Source: Spirochaetales bacterium
GTDB lineage: Bacteria > Spirochaetota > Spirochaetia > SZUA-6 > RPPD01
NCBI GenBank assembly: GCA_016934415.1
Contig: JAFGSW010000043.1
Coordinates: 1-60,823, forward strand
Reading direction: 5' to 3'
DNA length: 60,823 nt
Positions 52,030 through 60,823 of this stretch are shown piece after piece; the stretch's first letter is position 1, and each line of letters begins with the position of its first letter. The translations under genes were made by a program, and so were the position numbers. Below the pieces are notes generated by a model. That model made no database searches, was not told where the DNA came from, and saw only the letters and a list, made by a program, of their open reading frames with translations.

Positions 52030-53763
52030 ATGATGCGCAACGGCGCTGAAATGCTGATCGAGGCTTTAAAGCGGGAGGGAGTCGAGGTCATTTTCGGATT
52101 TCCCGGGGGGGTCGTCATACCGGTTTTCGACGCCCTTTATTCGGAACCCGCGATCAAGGTCGTACTCACCCGCCATGAGCAGGCCGCCGTACACGCCGCG
52201 GACGGGTACGCCCGCTCCACAGGCAAGACGGGCGTTTGCCTGGTGACGAGCGGGCCCGGTGCGACCAACACCGCCACCGGTCTGGCCACGGCCAATTTCG
52301 ATTCGGTTCCGATCGTGTGCATCACCGGACAGGTGCCGCTCAACATGATCGGGAACGACGCCTTCCAGGAGGCGGACACGATCGGCATCACCCGCCCCAT
52401 CACCAAGCACAACTACCTGGTGACCGAGCGGAGCGAGCTGGCCGCGACCATTAAAAAGGCCTTCATCATCGCCGGGAGCGGACGGCCGGGTCCGGTGGTC
52501 ATCGACCTTCCCAAGGACATCATCGTGGGGAAACTGGACGAAGAATACCCCGACGAGGTGAAGATGCGCGGCTACAATCCCGTGCTCAAGGGCCACATCG
52601 GACAGATCAAGAAGGCCGCCGAGCTCCTCGCCAAGGCCAAGCGGCCGCTGTTCTACGTCGGCGGCGGGATACAGATTTCCGGGGCGGCGCCCGCTTTCCG
52701 GAAGGTGGTGAAAAAAACCGGTGTGCCGGTCATAAGCTCGCTCATGGGGATCGGCGCCATCGAGAGCGATCACCCGCTCAACCTGGGCATGCTCGGGATG
52801 CACGGCACCTACGCCGCCAACATGGCCGTCACCGAGTGCGACCTCATCTTCGGCGTCGGCACCCGCTTCGACGACCGGGCGACGGGCAAGCTCGAGTCCT
52901 TCGCCCCCCACGCTACGATCATCCACGCCGACATCGACCCGTCCGCCATCGCCCGCAATGTTCCGGTCGAGATCCCGATCGTGGGAGACGCGGCCCTGGT
53001 GCTCGAAGACTTGCTCCCCTTCGCCAAGCCCCCCTCGATCGATCCGTGGGTGAAACTGGTGAGCGGGTGGAAAGAGGAACATCCGGTTGTGCCCGAGAAG
53101 TCGCGGGGACGGCTCTCGCCGGGCGTCGTCGTGAAGAAAATCTCCGAGGTTTTCCCGGAGGCGATCATCGCCACGGAAGTCGGCCAGAACCAGATGTGGG
53201 CCGCCCTCTTCTACAACTATACTCAGCCCCGCACGCTCATCACTTCGGGCGGTTTGGGGACGATGGGGTACGGGTTCCCGGCGGCCATCGGCGTCAAGAT
53301 CGCCCACCCCGACAAGACGGTCATCGACATCGCCGGGGACGGATCGATTCAGATGAACATCCAGGAAATGGCCACCGCCGTCCAGGAAGGCCTGGCGGTG
53401 ATCATCGCCGTGCTCAACAACGGCTACCTCGGCATGGTGCGGCAATGGCAGGAGCTCTTTTACGGCAAGCGCTATTCGGGCACCTGCCTGAAAAGGCGTC
53501 CGGAGTGCCCCGAACAATGTTCCAATCCCGGCGACCAATGCCTCGCGTACGTGCCCGACTTTGTCAAGCTGGCGGAGGCTTATGACTCCGTCGGCATACG
53601 CGTGACGAAGGAAGAGGAAATCGTGCCGGCGTTGAAGCGGGCGGCCGAGGTCAAGGACCGGCCGGTGATCATCGACTTCATCATCGACGAAGAGGCCAAC
53701 GTCTGGCCCATGGTGCCCGCCGGCGGCGCCAATAAAGACATGCTGCTGGGAGGTGTCAAATGA
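52030..53763 (+). CDS. ilvB: Acetolactate synthase large subunit
   Basis: 577 residues from ATG 52030 (GGAGG five bases upstream; a second ATG follows at once). Thiamine-diphosphate enzyme layout: N-terminal PYR domain (EVIFGFPGGVVIPVFDAL, VLTRHEQAAVHAADGYARST), central FAD-binding domain, C-terminal PP domain with GDGSIQMNIQEMATA and NNGYLGMVRQWQELFY. It condenses two pyruvates to acetolactate (valine, leucine) or pyruvate with 2-ketobutyrate (isoleucine). It is the first structural gene behind the attenuator. ilvN overlaps it by four bases. Confidence 0.96.
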   Translation: MMRNGAEMLIEALKREGVEVIFGFPGGVVIPVFDALYSEPAIKVVLTRHEQAAVHAADGYARSTGKTGVCLVTSGPGATNTATGLATANFDSVPIVCITGQVPLNMIGNDAFQEADTIGITRPITKHNYLVTERSELAATIKKAFIIAGSGRPGPVVIDLPKDIIVGKLDEEYPDEVKMRGYNPVLKGHIGQIKKAAELLAKAKRPLFYVGGGIQISGAAPAFRKVVKKTGVPVISSLMGIGAIESDHPLNLGMLGMHGTYAANMAVTECDLIFGVGTRFDDRATGKLESFAPHATIIHADIDPSAIARNVPVEIPIVGDAALVLEDLLPFAKPPSIDPWVKLVSGWKEEHPVVPEKSRGRLSPGVVVKKISEVFPEAIIATEVGQNQMWAALFYNYTQPRTLITSGGLGTMGYGFPAAIGVKIAHPDKTVIDIAGDGSIQMNIQEMATAVQEGLAVIIAVLNNGYLGMVRQWQELFYGKRYSGTCLKRRPECPEQCSNPGDQCLAYVPDFVKLAEAYDSVGIRVTKEEEIVPALKRAAEVKDRPVIIDFIIDEEANVWPMVPAGGANKDMLLGGVK

Positions 53764-54263
53764 CGCACGTGATCAGTCTCCTCGTGGAAAACCACCAGGG
53801 CGTCCTTGTCCGCATCGCCGGACTCTTTTCCGGGCGGGCCTACAACCTGGAATCGCTCACCGTCGGGGTGACGACCGATCCGGCCGTGTCCCGCGTGACG
53901 CTCGTCTGCTCGGGCGACGACGCCGTCATCGAGCAGATCAAGAAGCAGCTCAACAAGCTCGTCGACGTCATCAAGGTGATCGACCTCACCGGCCTGAAAT
54001 CGATCAACCGGGAGCTGGCGCTCGTCAAGGTGCAGGCCGGCCCCGAGCGCCGGGCCGAGATCATTCAGGTGGCCGACGTATTCCGCGCCCGCGTGATCGA
54101 CGTCGGAGCGGATTCGATCTCGCTCGAGGTGACCGGTTCCACGGAAAAGATCGACGACCTGCTTTCGATCATCGGAACGTCCGCGGTCCAGGAGATGGCG
54201 CGAAGCGGGCTCGTCTCCATCGAACGCGGCCGCAAGACGAAAAAAACGGCGAAAGGAGCGTGA
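53760..54263 (+). CDS. ilvN: Acetolactate synthase small (regulatory) subunit
   Basis: 167 residues, overlapping the ilvB stop (ATGA). An N-terminal ACT domain (HVISLLVENHQGVLVRIAGL, FSGRAYNLESLTVG) is followed by the C-terminal activation domain (ELALVKVQAG, RARVIDVGADSISLEVTGS). It binds valine and confers feedback inhibition on IlvB. A Lys/Thr-rich tail ends the protein. ilvH is the equivalent name in many genomes. Confidence 0.95.
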   Translation: MTHVISLLVENHQGVLVRIAGLFSGRAYNLESLTVGVTTDPAVSRVTLVCSGDDAVIEQIKKQLNKLVDVIKVIDLTGLKSINRELALVKVQAGPERRAEIIQVADVFRARVIDVGADSISLEVTGSTEKIDDLLSIIGTSAVQEMARSGLVSIERGRKTKKTAKGA

Positions 54264-54266
54264 TCC

Positions 54267-55790
54267 ATGGACAAGGTATTCATTTTCGACACCACCCTGC
54301 GAGACGGCGAGCAGTCGCCGGGGGCGTCCATGAGCCTGGAGCAGAAATACGAGCTCGCCGTGCAACTCGGCCGCCTCGGCGTCGACGTCATCGAGGCCGG
54401 GTTCCCTGTTTCCTCGCCGCACCAGTTCGAGTCGTGCCGCTACATCTCGGAAAGGCTCAAAGGTCCGACCGTGGCCGCCCTGGCCCGGGCAGTGGAAAAG
54501 GACCTGGAAAGCGCCGCCGAGGCGGTGAAGAAGGCGGAGAAGCCTCGGATCCACACCTTCATCGCCACGAGCCCCCTCCACATGAAGCATAAGCTCAACA
54601 AGGACCCCGACACGGTCGTGGAGATGGCCGTCAAGGCCGTCACCTACGCGCGGAACAAGGTGCCGGAGGTGGAGTTCTCCCCCGAAGACGCGACCCGGAG
54701 CGAACTTCCCTTTCTCTGCCGCATACTGGAGAAAGTGATAAACGCGGGCGCCACCATCCTCAACATCCCCGACACGGTCGGGTACGCCGTGCCGGAGGAA
54801 TTCGGCCGGTTTATAAAGGCGATCAAGGAGGGCGTCCCCAACATCGACAAGGCGATCATTTCCGTGCACTGCCACAATGATCTGGGGCTGGCGGTGGCCA
54901 ATACCCTGGCCGGCGTCCAGAACGGCGCACGGCAGGTCGAAGTGACCTTGAACGGGATCGGCGAACGGGCGGGCAACGCCTCTCTTGAAGAGTTCGTCAT
55001 GGCGCTTTACGTGCGCCGCGATCTCGTTCCTCTGGCCACCAACATCAACACCAACCAGCTGTGGAATTCGTGCAAGCTCCTGTCGAGCATCATCGGCTTT
55101 CCCATCCCCCGAAACAAGCCGATCGTGGGAGAGAACGCCTTCGCGCACGAGTCCGGCATCCATCAGGACGGCGTGCTCAAGAAACGCGAGACCTACGAGA
55201 TCATGACGCCGGAGTCGGTCGGCCGCGAGGTGAGCAAGATAGTCCTGGGAAGGCACTCCGGTCTGCACGGGTTCAAGACCCGCCTGGGCGAGCTCGGCTT
55301 TTCGCTTGCGGAAAACGAGCTCAAGGCGGCCTACGAGCATTTTCTCCAGATTGCGGACCGGAAAAAGGAAGTGTTCGACGACGACCTGTTCGTGATCGTA
55401 AGCGAGCAGATGGATTCGGGGCAGGAGGCCTACCTCCTCGACTACTTCAGCATTCAGTCCGGGAACAAGGCCGTGCCCACCGCCGCCGTGCGCCTGAAAA
55501 CGGACGATCGGCTCGTCGAGGAGGCCGCCACCGGGGACGGCCCCGTGGACGCCATCTTCAAGGCGGTCGACCGGGTGACCGGCCTCAAGACGGAACTCAA
55601 GGAATTCGCGGTCCAGGCCGTGACGCCCGAAAAAACGGCCATGGGAGAGGTGTCGGTGGCGGTGGAAATCGACGGGCGCACGTACTCGGGCCACGGCGCC
55701 TCGACCGACATCCTCGAGGCGAGCGCCAAGGCGTACATCAACGCCCTCAACCGATATCGGCGCGTGTCGCAGATAAAAACCAAGGCGTAA
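54267..55790 (+). CDS. leuA: 2-isopropylmalate synthase
   Basis: 507 residues. A TIM-barrel with HMGL-like motifs DTTLRDGEQSPGASMSLEQK at the N-terminus, the metal-binding HCHNDLGLAVANTLAGV, NGIGERAGNASLEE, and a C-terminal LeuA allosteric domain (about 375-505, RLKTDDRLVEEAATGDGPVD, FKAVDRVTGL). It condenses acetyl-CoA with 2-ketoisovalerate, the first step to leucine, and is usually inhibited by leucine. It starts three bases after ilvN. AAGGAG precedes the ATG. Confidence 0.95.
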   Translation: MDKVFIFDTTLRDGEQSPGASMSLEQKYELAVQLGRLGVDVIEAGFPVSSPHQFESCRYISERLKGPTVAALARAVEKDLESAAEAVKKAEKPRIHTFIATSPLHMKHKLNKDPDTVVEMAVKAVTYARNKVPEVEFSPEDATRSELPFLCRILEKVINAGATILNIPDTVGYAVPEEFGRFIKAIKEGVPNIDKAIISVHCHNDLGLAVANTLAGVQNGARQVEVTLNGIGERAGNASLEEFVMALYVRRDLVPLATNINTNQLWNSCKLLSSIIGFPIPRNKPIVGENAFAHESGIHQDGVLKKRETYEIMTPESVGREVSKIVLGRHSGLHGFKTRLGELGFSLAENELKAAYEHFLQIADRKKEVFDDDLFVIVSEQMDSGQEAYLLDYFSIQSGNKAVPTAAVRLKTDDRLVEEAATGDGPVDAIFKAVDRVTGLKTELKEFAVQAVTPEKTAMGEVSVAVEIDGRTYSGHGASTDILEASAKAYINALNRYRRVSQIKTKA

Positions 55791-55796
55791 AAGGAA

Positions 55797-57068
<1,272 letters not shown>

Positions 57069-57074
57069 ACCGAA

Positions 57075-57112
57075 CTGAATTGCCGAAAATCAAAAGGGTT
57101 TCAGCAATTCAG
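57075..57112. repeat. Stem-loop in the leuC-leuD spacer
   Basis: CTGAATTGC (57075-57083) pairs perfectly with GCAATTCAG (57104-57112). Inside, GAAA pairs with TTTC around a 10-base loop. It lies in a 117-base AT-rich gap inside an otherwise tightly packed operon. There is no T-run, so it is not a terminator; it may stabilise or process the mRNA. Confidence 0.6.
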
Positions 57113-57185
57113 ACGAGAATGGAATTTTATTATTTTGGAAATATGAGAGCACACGACAGAGCATTGGCATGAGGAGTAATAGAAA

Positions 57186-57674
57186 ATGAAATATACCGGC
57201 ACAGTTTACACGTTCGGTGACAACGTCAATACCGACGAGATCATCCCGGCGCGCTACCTCAACACCACCGACCCGACGGTGCTCGGAAGGTACTGCATGG
57301 AGGACATCCGGCCGGGTTTCGGCACGCGGGCCGAAAAGGGAAGCATTATCGTGGCGGGGGACAACTTCGGCTGCGGCTCTTCGCGCGAGCACGCGCCGCT
57401 CTCCCTCAAGTACGCGGGCATTGCCTGCGTGGTGGCAGTGTCCTTCGCCCGAATCTTTTTCCGCAATGCGATCAACATCGGTCTGCCCATTATTGAGAGC
57501 CGGGATATTTCAAGTAAAGCGAAGGAAGGAGACACTTTGACGGTCGACCTCGACACTGGACGCGCCGTCGTCGGCGGGGAAGAAATAGCGATCGCCCCCT
57601 TCCCTCCCTTCATGCAGAAAATTGTGGAGGAGGGCGGCTGGCTGCCGTACCTCCTCAAGACCACGGCGCACTGA
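57186..57674 (+). CDS. leuD: 3-isopropylmalate dehydratase small subunit
   Basis: 162 residues, the short LeuD type that matches the short LeuC. Substrate-binding motifs DNVNTDEIIPARYL near the N-terminus and AGDNFGCGSSREHAP in the middle. It completes the LeuCD enzyme. AGGAG lies about 10 bases before the ATG. Confidence 0.94.
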   Translation: MKYTGTVYTFGDNVNTDEIIPARYLNTTDPTVLGRYCMEDIRPGFGTRAEKGSIIVAGDNFGCGSSREHAPLSLKYAGIACVVAVSFARIFFRNAINIGLPIIESRDISSKAKEGDTLTVDLDTGRAVVGGEEIAIAPFPPFMQKIVEEGGWLPYLLKTTAH

Positions 57675-57687
57675 AAAGAGGCGGCAC

Positions 57688-59265
57688 ATGAAGAAAATAG
57701 ACATCTTCGACACCACGCTCCGGGACGGCATGCAGGGCCTGGAGATAAATTTCACTCTGGACGACAAGCTCGAGATCGCGCGAAAGCTCGATGAGTTCAA
57801 GATCGATTACATCGAGGGGGGGTTTCCGCTCTCCAACGACCTGGAGGCTGAATTTTTCAGGCGGATCCGCCGCGAAAAGCTCTCCCACGCGAAAATCGTC
57901 GCCTTCGGTTCCACCCGCAAGCCCAAGGGCAAGGCCGAATCCGATCCGCAGATCACCGCCCTGATCGAGGCGGAAACGCCCGCCGTGGTCGTCGTGGGCA
58001 AAGCCTGGACCGCCCACGTCGATCTGGTATTGAAGACGACGCGGGAAGAAAACCTCAACATGATCCGCGACTCGATCTCGGTGCTGAAGAAGGAAGGCCG
58101 GGAGGTGATTTTCGACCTCGAGCATTTCTTCGACGGCTACAAGGCCGATCCGGCCTATGCGGTCGATGTCCTGAAAGCCGGCAAGGAGGCCGGCGCCGAC
58201 TGCCTTGTGCTCTGCGACACAAACGGCGGCATGCTCCCCATGGAGGTGGCCGAGATCGTGCGCTCCCTGCCCCGCCAGGAGCTCGCCCGGATCGGAATTC
58301 ACTGCCACAATGACACGGGCAACGCCGTGGCCAATACGCTCGTCGCCGTGGCCGAGGGGGCGGTTCACGTCCAAGGGACGATCAACGGCTGGGGCGAGCG
58401 GTGCGGCAACGCCAACCTCTGCGTCGTCCTCCCCAACCTTTGCCTCAAAATGAAGCTCAACGCCTCGCCCGCCGCCAACCTGGACCGCCTGACCTCGCTC
58501 TCCCGGTTCGTGGCGGAGAAGGCGAACATCATCCCCGACCGGCGCTCGCCGTACGTGGGCGAAGCCGCCTTCACCCACAAGTCGGGCCAGCACGTGGACG
58601 TCCTCATGAAGGCCGATTACCTCATGGAGCACGTGCCGTCGGCGTCCGTCGGCAATGAGCGTTCCATCATTCTCTCCATCCTCGGCAGCCGCTCGACCAT
58701 CCTCAAGAAACTCGCCAAATACGGCGAATTCGACAAGAACGAGGCCGTCGTCCACGAGCTCGCCAACAAGATGAAGACGCTCGAGCAGGAGGGGTACGAG
58801 TACGAGGCGGCCGAGGCGTCCTTCGACCTCATCATCCGCAAGGCGCTGGGACGCTACAAGCCGCTTTTCGAGCTTCTCAACTACAACCTGGAGTCGCACA
58901 AGGTGAGTACGGCCCCCGCCAAGACAGTCGGGAAGATATTCCTCAGGCTCAATGAACAGGACGTCATGGGCGCGGCGGTGCGCACCGGTCCGGTGGACGC
59001 TCTCGACGCCGCCCTACGGGACGCCCTCGCCCCGGCCTTTCCCTTCATCGCGAAGCTCAAAATCACCGACTACCGGGTGCGCGTTCTCAACCCGGAAAAG
59101 GCCTCGAGCGCCAAGGTGCGCGTGTTCGTCACCTCAAGCGACGGCGACGTGGAATGGGACACCGTCGGGGTCTCGGAGAACATCATCGAGGCTTCCTGGC
59201 AGGCCCTGGTGGACAGTTTCGAGTATTACTACGACAATCACGTTCTGGACGGCACGGAGAAATAA
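57688..59265 (+). CDS. cimA: (R)-citramalate synthase
   Basis: 525 residues from ATG 57688 (MKKIDIFDTTLRDGMQ) with AGAGGCGG upstream; an in-frame upstream ATG lies inside leuD. It is a LeuA paralogue: DTTLRDGMQGLEINFTLDDK, HCHNDTGNAVANTLVAVAEG, INGWGERCGNANLCVVLPNL, THKSGQHVDV and a C-terminal regulatory domain (about 385-520). DGMQG in place of DGEQSPG, and a second enzyme alongside a normal leuA, fit the TIGR00977 citramalate synthase group. It condenses acetyl-CoA and pyruvate, starting threonine-independent isoleucine synthesis, as shown for Leptospira CimA; LeuCD then serve both pathways. Confidence 0.9.
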   Translation: MKKIDIFDTTLRDGMQGLEINFTLDDKLEIARKLDEFKIDYIEGGFPLSNDLEAEFFRRIRREKLSHAKIVAFGSTRKPKGKAESDPQITALIEAETPAVVVVGKAWTAHVDLVLKTTREENLNMIRDSISVLKKEGREVIFDLEHFFDGYKADPAYAVDVLKAGKEAGADCLVLCDTNGGMLPMEVAEIVRSLPRQELARIGIHCHNDTGNAVANTLVAVAEGAVHVQGTINGWGERCGNANLCVVLPNLCLKMKLNASPAANLDRLTSLSRFVAEKANIIPDRRSPYVGEAAFTHKSGQHVDVLMKADYLMEHVPSASVGNERSIILSILGSRSTILKKLAKYGEFDKNEAVVHELANKMKTLEQEGYEYEAAEASFDLIIRKALGRYKPLFELLNYNLESHKVSTAPAKTVGKIFLRLNEQDVMGAAVRTGPVDALDAALRDALAPAFPFIAKLKITDYRVRVLNPEKASSAKVRVFVTSSDGDVEWDTVGVSENIIEASWQALVDSFEYYYDNHVLDGTEK

Positions 59266-60441
59266 ATGGCGCCCATCGTCGTGTACATCACCGGTTTCAG
59301 GCAGCACGCGGGCAAGACGGTGACGAGTCTCGGGCTCATCTCGCTTTTCCGAAAATACCTGGATCCCATCCACATCGGGTACATCAAGCCGGTGGGCCAG
59401 GAGCTCGTGGAAGTTACGGACGGGCGAAGAATCGACAAGGACGCGCGCGTCGTCAAGGAATTCTCCGGCATCCCCGACATGGACCTGGGCCAGGTGTCGC
59501 CGGTGCGCGTCGGTTCGGGTTTCACCCGCTCCTTCCTGTCCTCCGATGATACGCGCGAGGAGACCCAGAGACTCGAAGACTCCATCCTCGAGTCTCTCAA
59601 GAGCCTGTCCCACAAAAAAGTCATCATCGCCGAGGGCACGGGACATCCGGGCGTGGGGAGCATCGTCGGCCTGTCCAACGCCAATGTGGCCGCCCTCATC
59701 AACGCGGACATCGTCTTCCTCTCCGGAGGAGGCATCGGCAAAGCGCTCGACATGCTCGAGGTCGACCTTTCGTATTTCCTGTTCAAGCGGGTGCGGGTGC
59801 GGGGCATCGTCTTCAACAAGCTCATCCCGGAAAAGATCGAGACGATGAAACAGTTCGTCACCGACGGCCTGCTCAACAAAATGTACGGCGCCTTCGGCGG
59901 CTCGCTTTCCATCCTCGGGTTCCTCCCCATGATCGACCTCCTCACCCAACCGTCCATGAAGGTGGTCTTCGAGACGTTTCGGGGAGCGGCGGCCGTGGGA
60001 GACCCGGAGGACGAGCTTTGGAAGGTGCCGTGCGCATCCATCAAGGTCATCTCGCTTACGGAGGAGAGCCTCAAGCTCGACAAGTACGTGACGCCGCATT
60101 CGCTCGTCATCATCGCCGCCAACAGCTTCCGGCGCATCAGGTCGATCTGCGATTACCATGTGAAGAAGAAACCTTCGGGACAAGGCATCGCCGGGCTCAT
60201 CCTCACCTGCGGAGAAAGCTCGACCTTCGACAAGGCCGTCGAAAGGGAGATCCACCGCGCGGACATTCCCGCCGTCTACGTGAACGAGGACACGGCGACG
60301 GCGGAAAAGCTCGTCCTGGAAACGTACGAAAACACCAAGCTCCAGATTTATGAAAAGCCGAAACTCAAGGAAGTGGAGCTGCTTTTCGAGCGGCATTTCG
60401 ATTTCCAGAAGTTTTTGGATTCGTTTTCCATCAAGCTTTAA
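59266..60441 (+). CDS. BioD/CobQ-like P-loop protein resembling the N-terminal half of phosphotransacetylase
   Basis: 391 residues, starting on the base after the cimA stop. A dethiobiotin-synthetase-like P-loop (GFRQHAGKT, Lys17) opens an AAA_26 domain (YIKPVGQELVEV, IIAEGTGHPGVGSIVGLSNA, VFLSGGGIGKALDMLEVDLS). A DRTGG-like regulatory region follows (about 230-340, HSLVIIAANSFRR, GIAGLILTCGE), the order seen in the N-terminal part of long Pta enzymes. The phosphotransacetylase catalytic domain itself is missing. No BioD substrate site is evident. Position at the end of the ilv-leu-cim operon suggests a regulatory link to acetyl-CoA metabolism, but this is inference. Confidence 0.75.
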   Translation: MAPIVVYITGFRQHAGKTVTSLGLISLFRKYLDPIHIGYIKPVGQELVEVTDGRRIDKDARVVKEFSGIPDMDLGQVSPVRVGSGFTRSFLSSDDTREETQRLEDSILESLKSLSHKKVIIAEGTGHPGVGSIVGLSNANVAALINADIVFLSGGGIGKALDMLEVDLSYFLFKRVRVRGIVFNKLIPEKIETMKQFVTDGLLNKMYGAFGGSLSILGFLPMIDLLTQPSMKVVFETFRGAAAVGDPEDELWKVPCASIKVISLTEESLKLDKYVTPHSLVIIAANSFRRIRSICDYHVKKKPSGQGIAGLILTCGESSTFDKAVEREIHRADIPAVYVNEDTATAEKLVLETYENTKLQIYEKPKLKEVELLFERHFDFQKFLDSFSIKL

Positions 60442-60450
60442 TTCCCCCAG

Positions 60451-60702
60451 AGAACCACGGATGTCACGGATAGGACGGATGATACGGATGGAGGGAGAAA
60501 AACAGAAGAATTTTCGAAAAAGTTTACGGAACGCAATATTTAGCATAAACTTAATGAAAAAGATGATTTTCGATTACTTACTTCTTGGATTACCATGCCG
60601 CTGGGTATACTATATTACAAATTTCCGGAAAAACCGTTTCTCTTTCTATTTCTCCTTCTTCCTTATCCGTGTTATCCGTTCCTATCCGTGTAATCTGTCC
60701 GG
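60451..60702. repeat. Inverted-repeat element E (CACGGATR / YATCCGTG arms)
   Basis: Left arm: ACCACGGATGTCACGGATAG and GACGGATGATACGGATGG. Right arm: CTTATCCGTGTTATCCGTTC and CTATCCGTGTAATCTGTCC. The AT-rich core of about 140 bases has no gene. The layout is the same as elements A, B and D, but the unit is ACGGAT instead of ACGGAG. The right end abuts the putative intron 3' end. Confidence 0.75.
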
Positions 60703-60704
60703 GT

Positions 60705-60823
60705 AGAATCGGGCAGTTACCCGCCCGAAGCCCCCGCAGACCCGTACGAGCCCAATTAAGGCATACGGTTCCTCCATGCATGGATTCGCTAAACGGTAGA
60801 GTGCACTATTCGTGGTTGTGGTA
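60705..60823 (-). mobile_element. Probable 3' end of a group II intron (domains V-VI), truncated by the window edge
   Basis: Read on the minus strand, 60772-60739 forms a domain-V-like hairpin: GAACCGTATG...CTCGTACGGGTC with CGTA/TACG pairing, very like the CCGTAY...GTACGG core of bacterial group II introns. It is followed by a domain-VI-like stem TCGGGC-GGGTAACT-GCCCGA (60728-60709) and an A a few bases before a possible end ...TTCTAC. The intron-encoded protein, if any, would lie beyond the right edge. One departure is AAC where the catalytic AGC triad is expected. Recognition is by eye and covers only this small part. Confidence 0.45.

Noticed and set aside
51656..52033. A 125-codon frame upstream of ilvB
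   Set aside because: It overlaps the leader peptide, the attenuator and the ilvB start in another frame. Its second half is simply the terminator region.
53580..55694. A 704-codon open frame on the minus strand across ilvB, ilvN and leuA
   Set aside because: It is fully antisense to three clearly identified genes. Its sequence is His/Arg/Gly-rich and repetitive, as expected when GC-rich codons are read on the other strand.

Overview
The window is chromosomal DNA of a fairly GC-rich bacterium, most likely a member of the Spirochaetota, probably free-living. The clearest lineage marker is a UPF0164/FadL-like outer-membrane protein (33480-34715 -), a family best known from Treponema. A citramalate synthase beside leuC-leuD (as known in Leptospira), a GT3 glycogen synthase and several TPR lipoproteins fit this. 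I cannot place it to genus. No prophage, CRISPR array or defence island is visible; nearly everything is housekeeping, with some unusual arrangements.

Layout. 0.1-7.5 kb: an alkaline-phosphatase-superfamily enzyme, a membrane protein with winged-helix-like repeats, a thioredoxin lipoprotein with CcdA, a phosphohexomutase and an unknown protein, separated by a cryptic reading frame. 7.6-14.5 kb: purine and pyrimidine synthesis, with PurH split into two genes, tRNA-Gln and tRNA-Glu, and carAB. 14.6-24 kb (minus strand): PBP1A, an M23 peptidase, a membrane protein, a TPR lipoprotein, an Mla-type lipid transporter (mlaE-mlaF-mlaD) and a PHP phosphoesterase. 24.4-34.7 kb: glycogen synthase, a MinD-like ATPase with a long extra domain, a pseudo-receiver/PilZ protein, a secreted protein, mfd and the UPF0164 protein. 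34.8-42.1 kb: tRNA-Thr, tRNA-Tyr, a Cys-cluster protein, mltG, dnaG-rpoD, a zinc-ribbon coiled-coil protein and the RNase P RNA. 42.3-51.5 kb: a TPR protein, the cell-shape operon mreBCD-mrdA-rodA and a fused radical-SAM protein. 51.5-60.4 kb: a branched-chain amino-acid operon, ilvB-ilvN-leuA-leuC-leuD-cimA plus a BioD/Pta-N-like P-loop protein. The right edge carries what looks like the 3' end of a group II intron.

How the parts work together. The last operon makes acetolactate, 2-isopropylmalate and citramalate (isoleucine through pyruvate and acetyl-CoA). Its 5' leader encodes a 28-residue peptide of which 17 residues are Leu, Ile, Val or Thr, followed by a textbook intrinsic terminator. 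This is ribosome-mediated attenuation and is the strongest regulatory finding here. Envelope genes (PBP1A, M23, MltG, PBP2, RodA, MreBCD, Mla) dominate the middle.

Scattered between genes is a family of roughly 130-260-bp imperfect inverted repeats with purine-rich arms built from short units such as CACAGAGG, CACGGAGAA or CACGGATA. At least four copies are clear (9.5, 21.1, 24.1 and 60.5 kb), with weaker or partial ones at 23.0 kb and the left edge.
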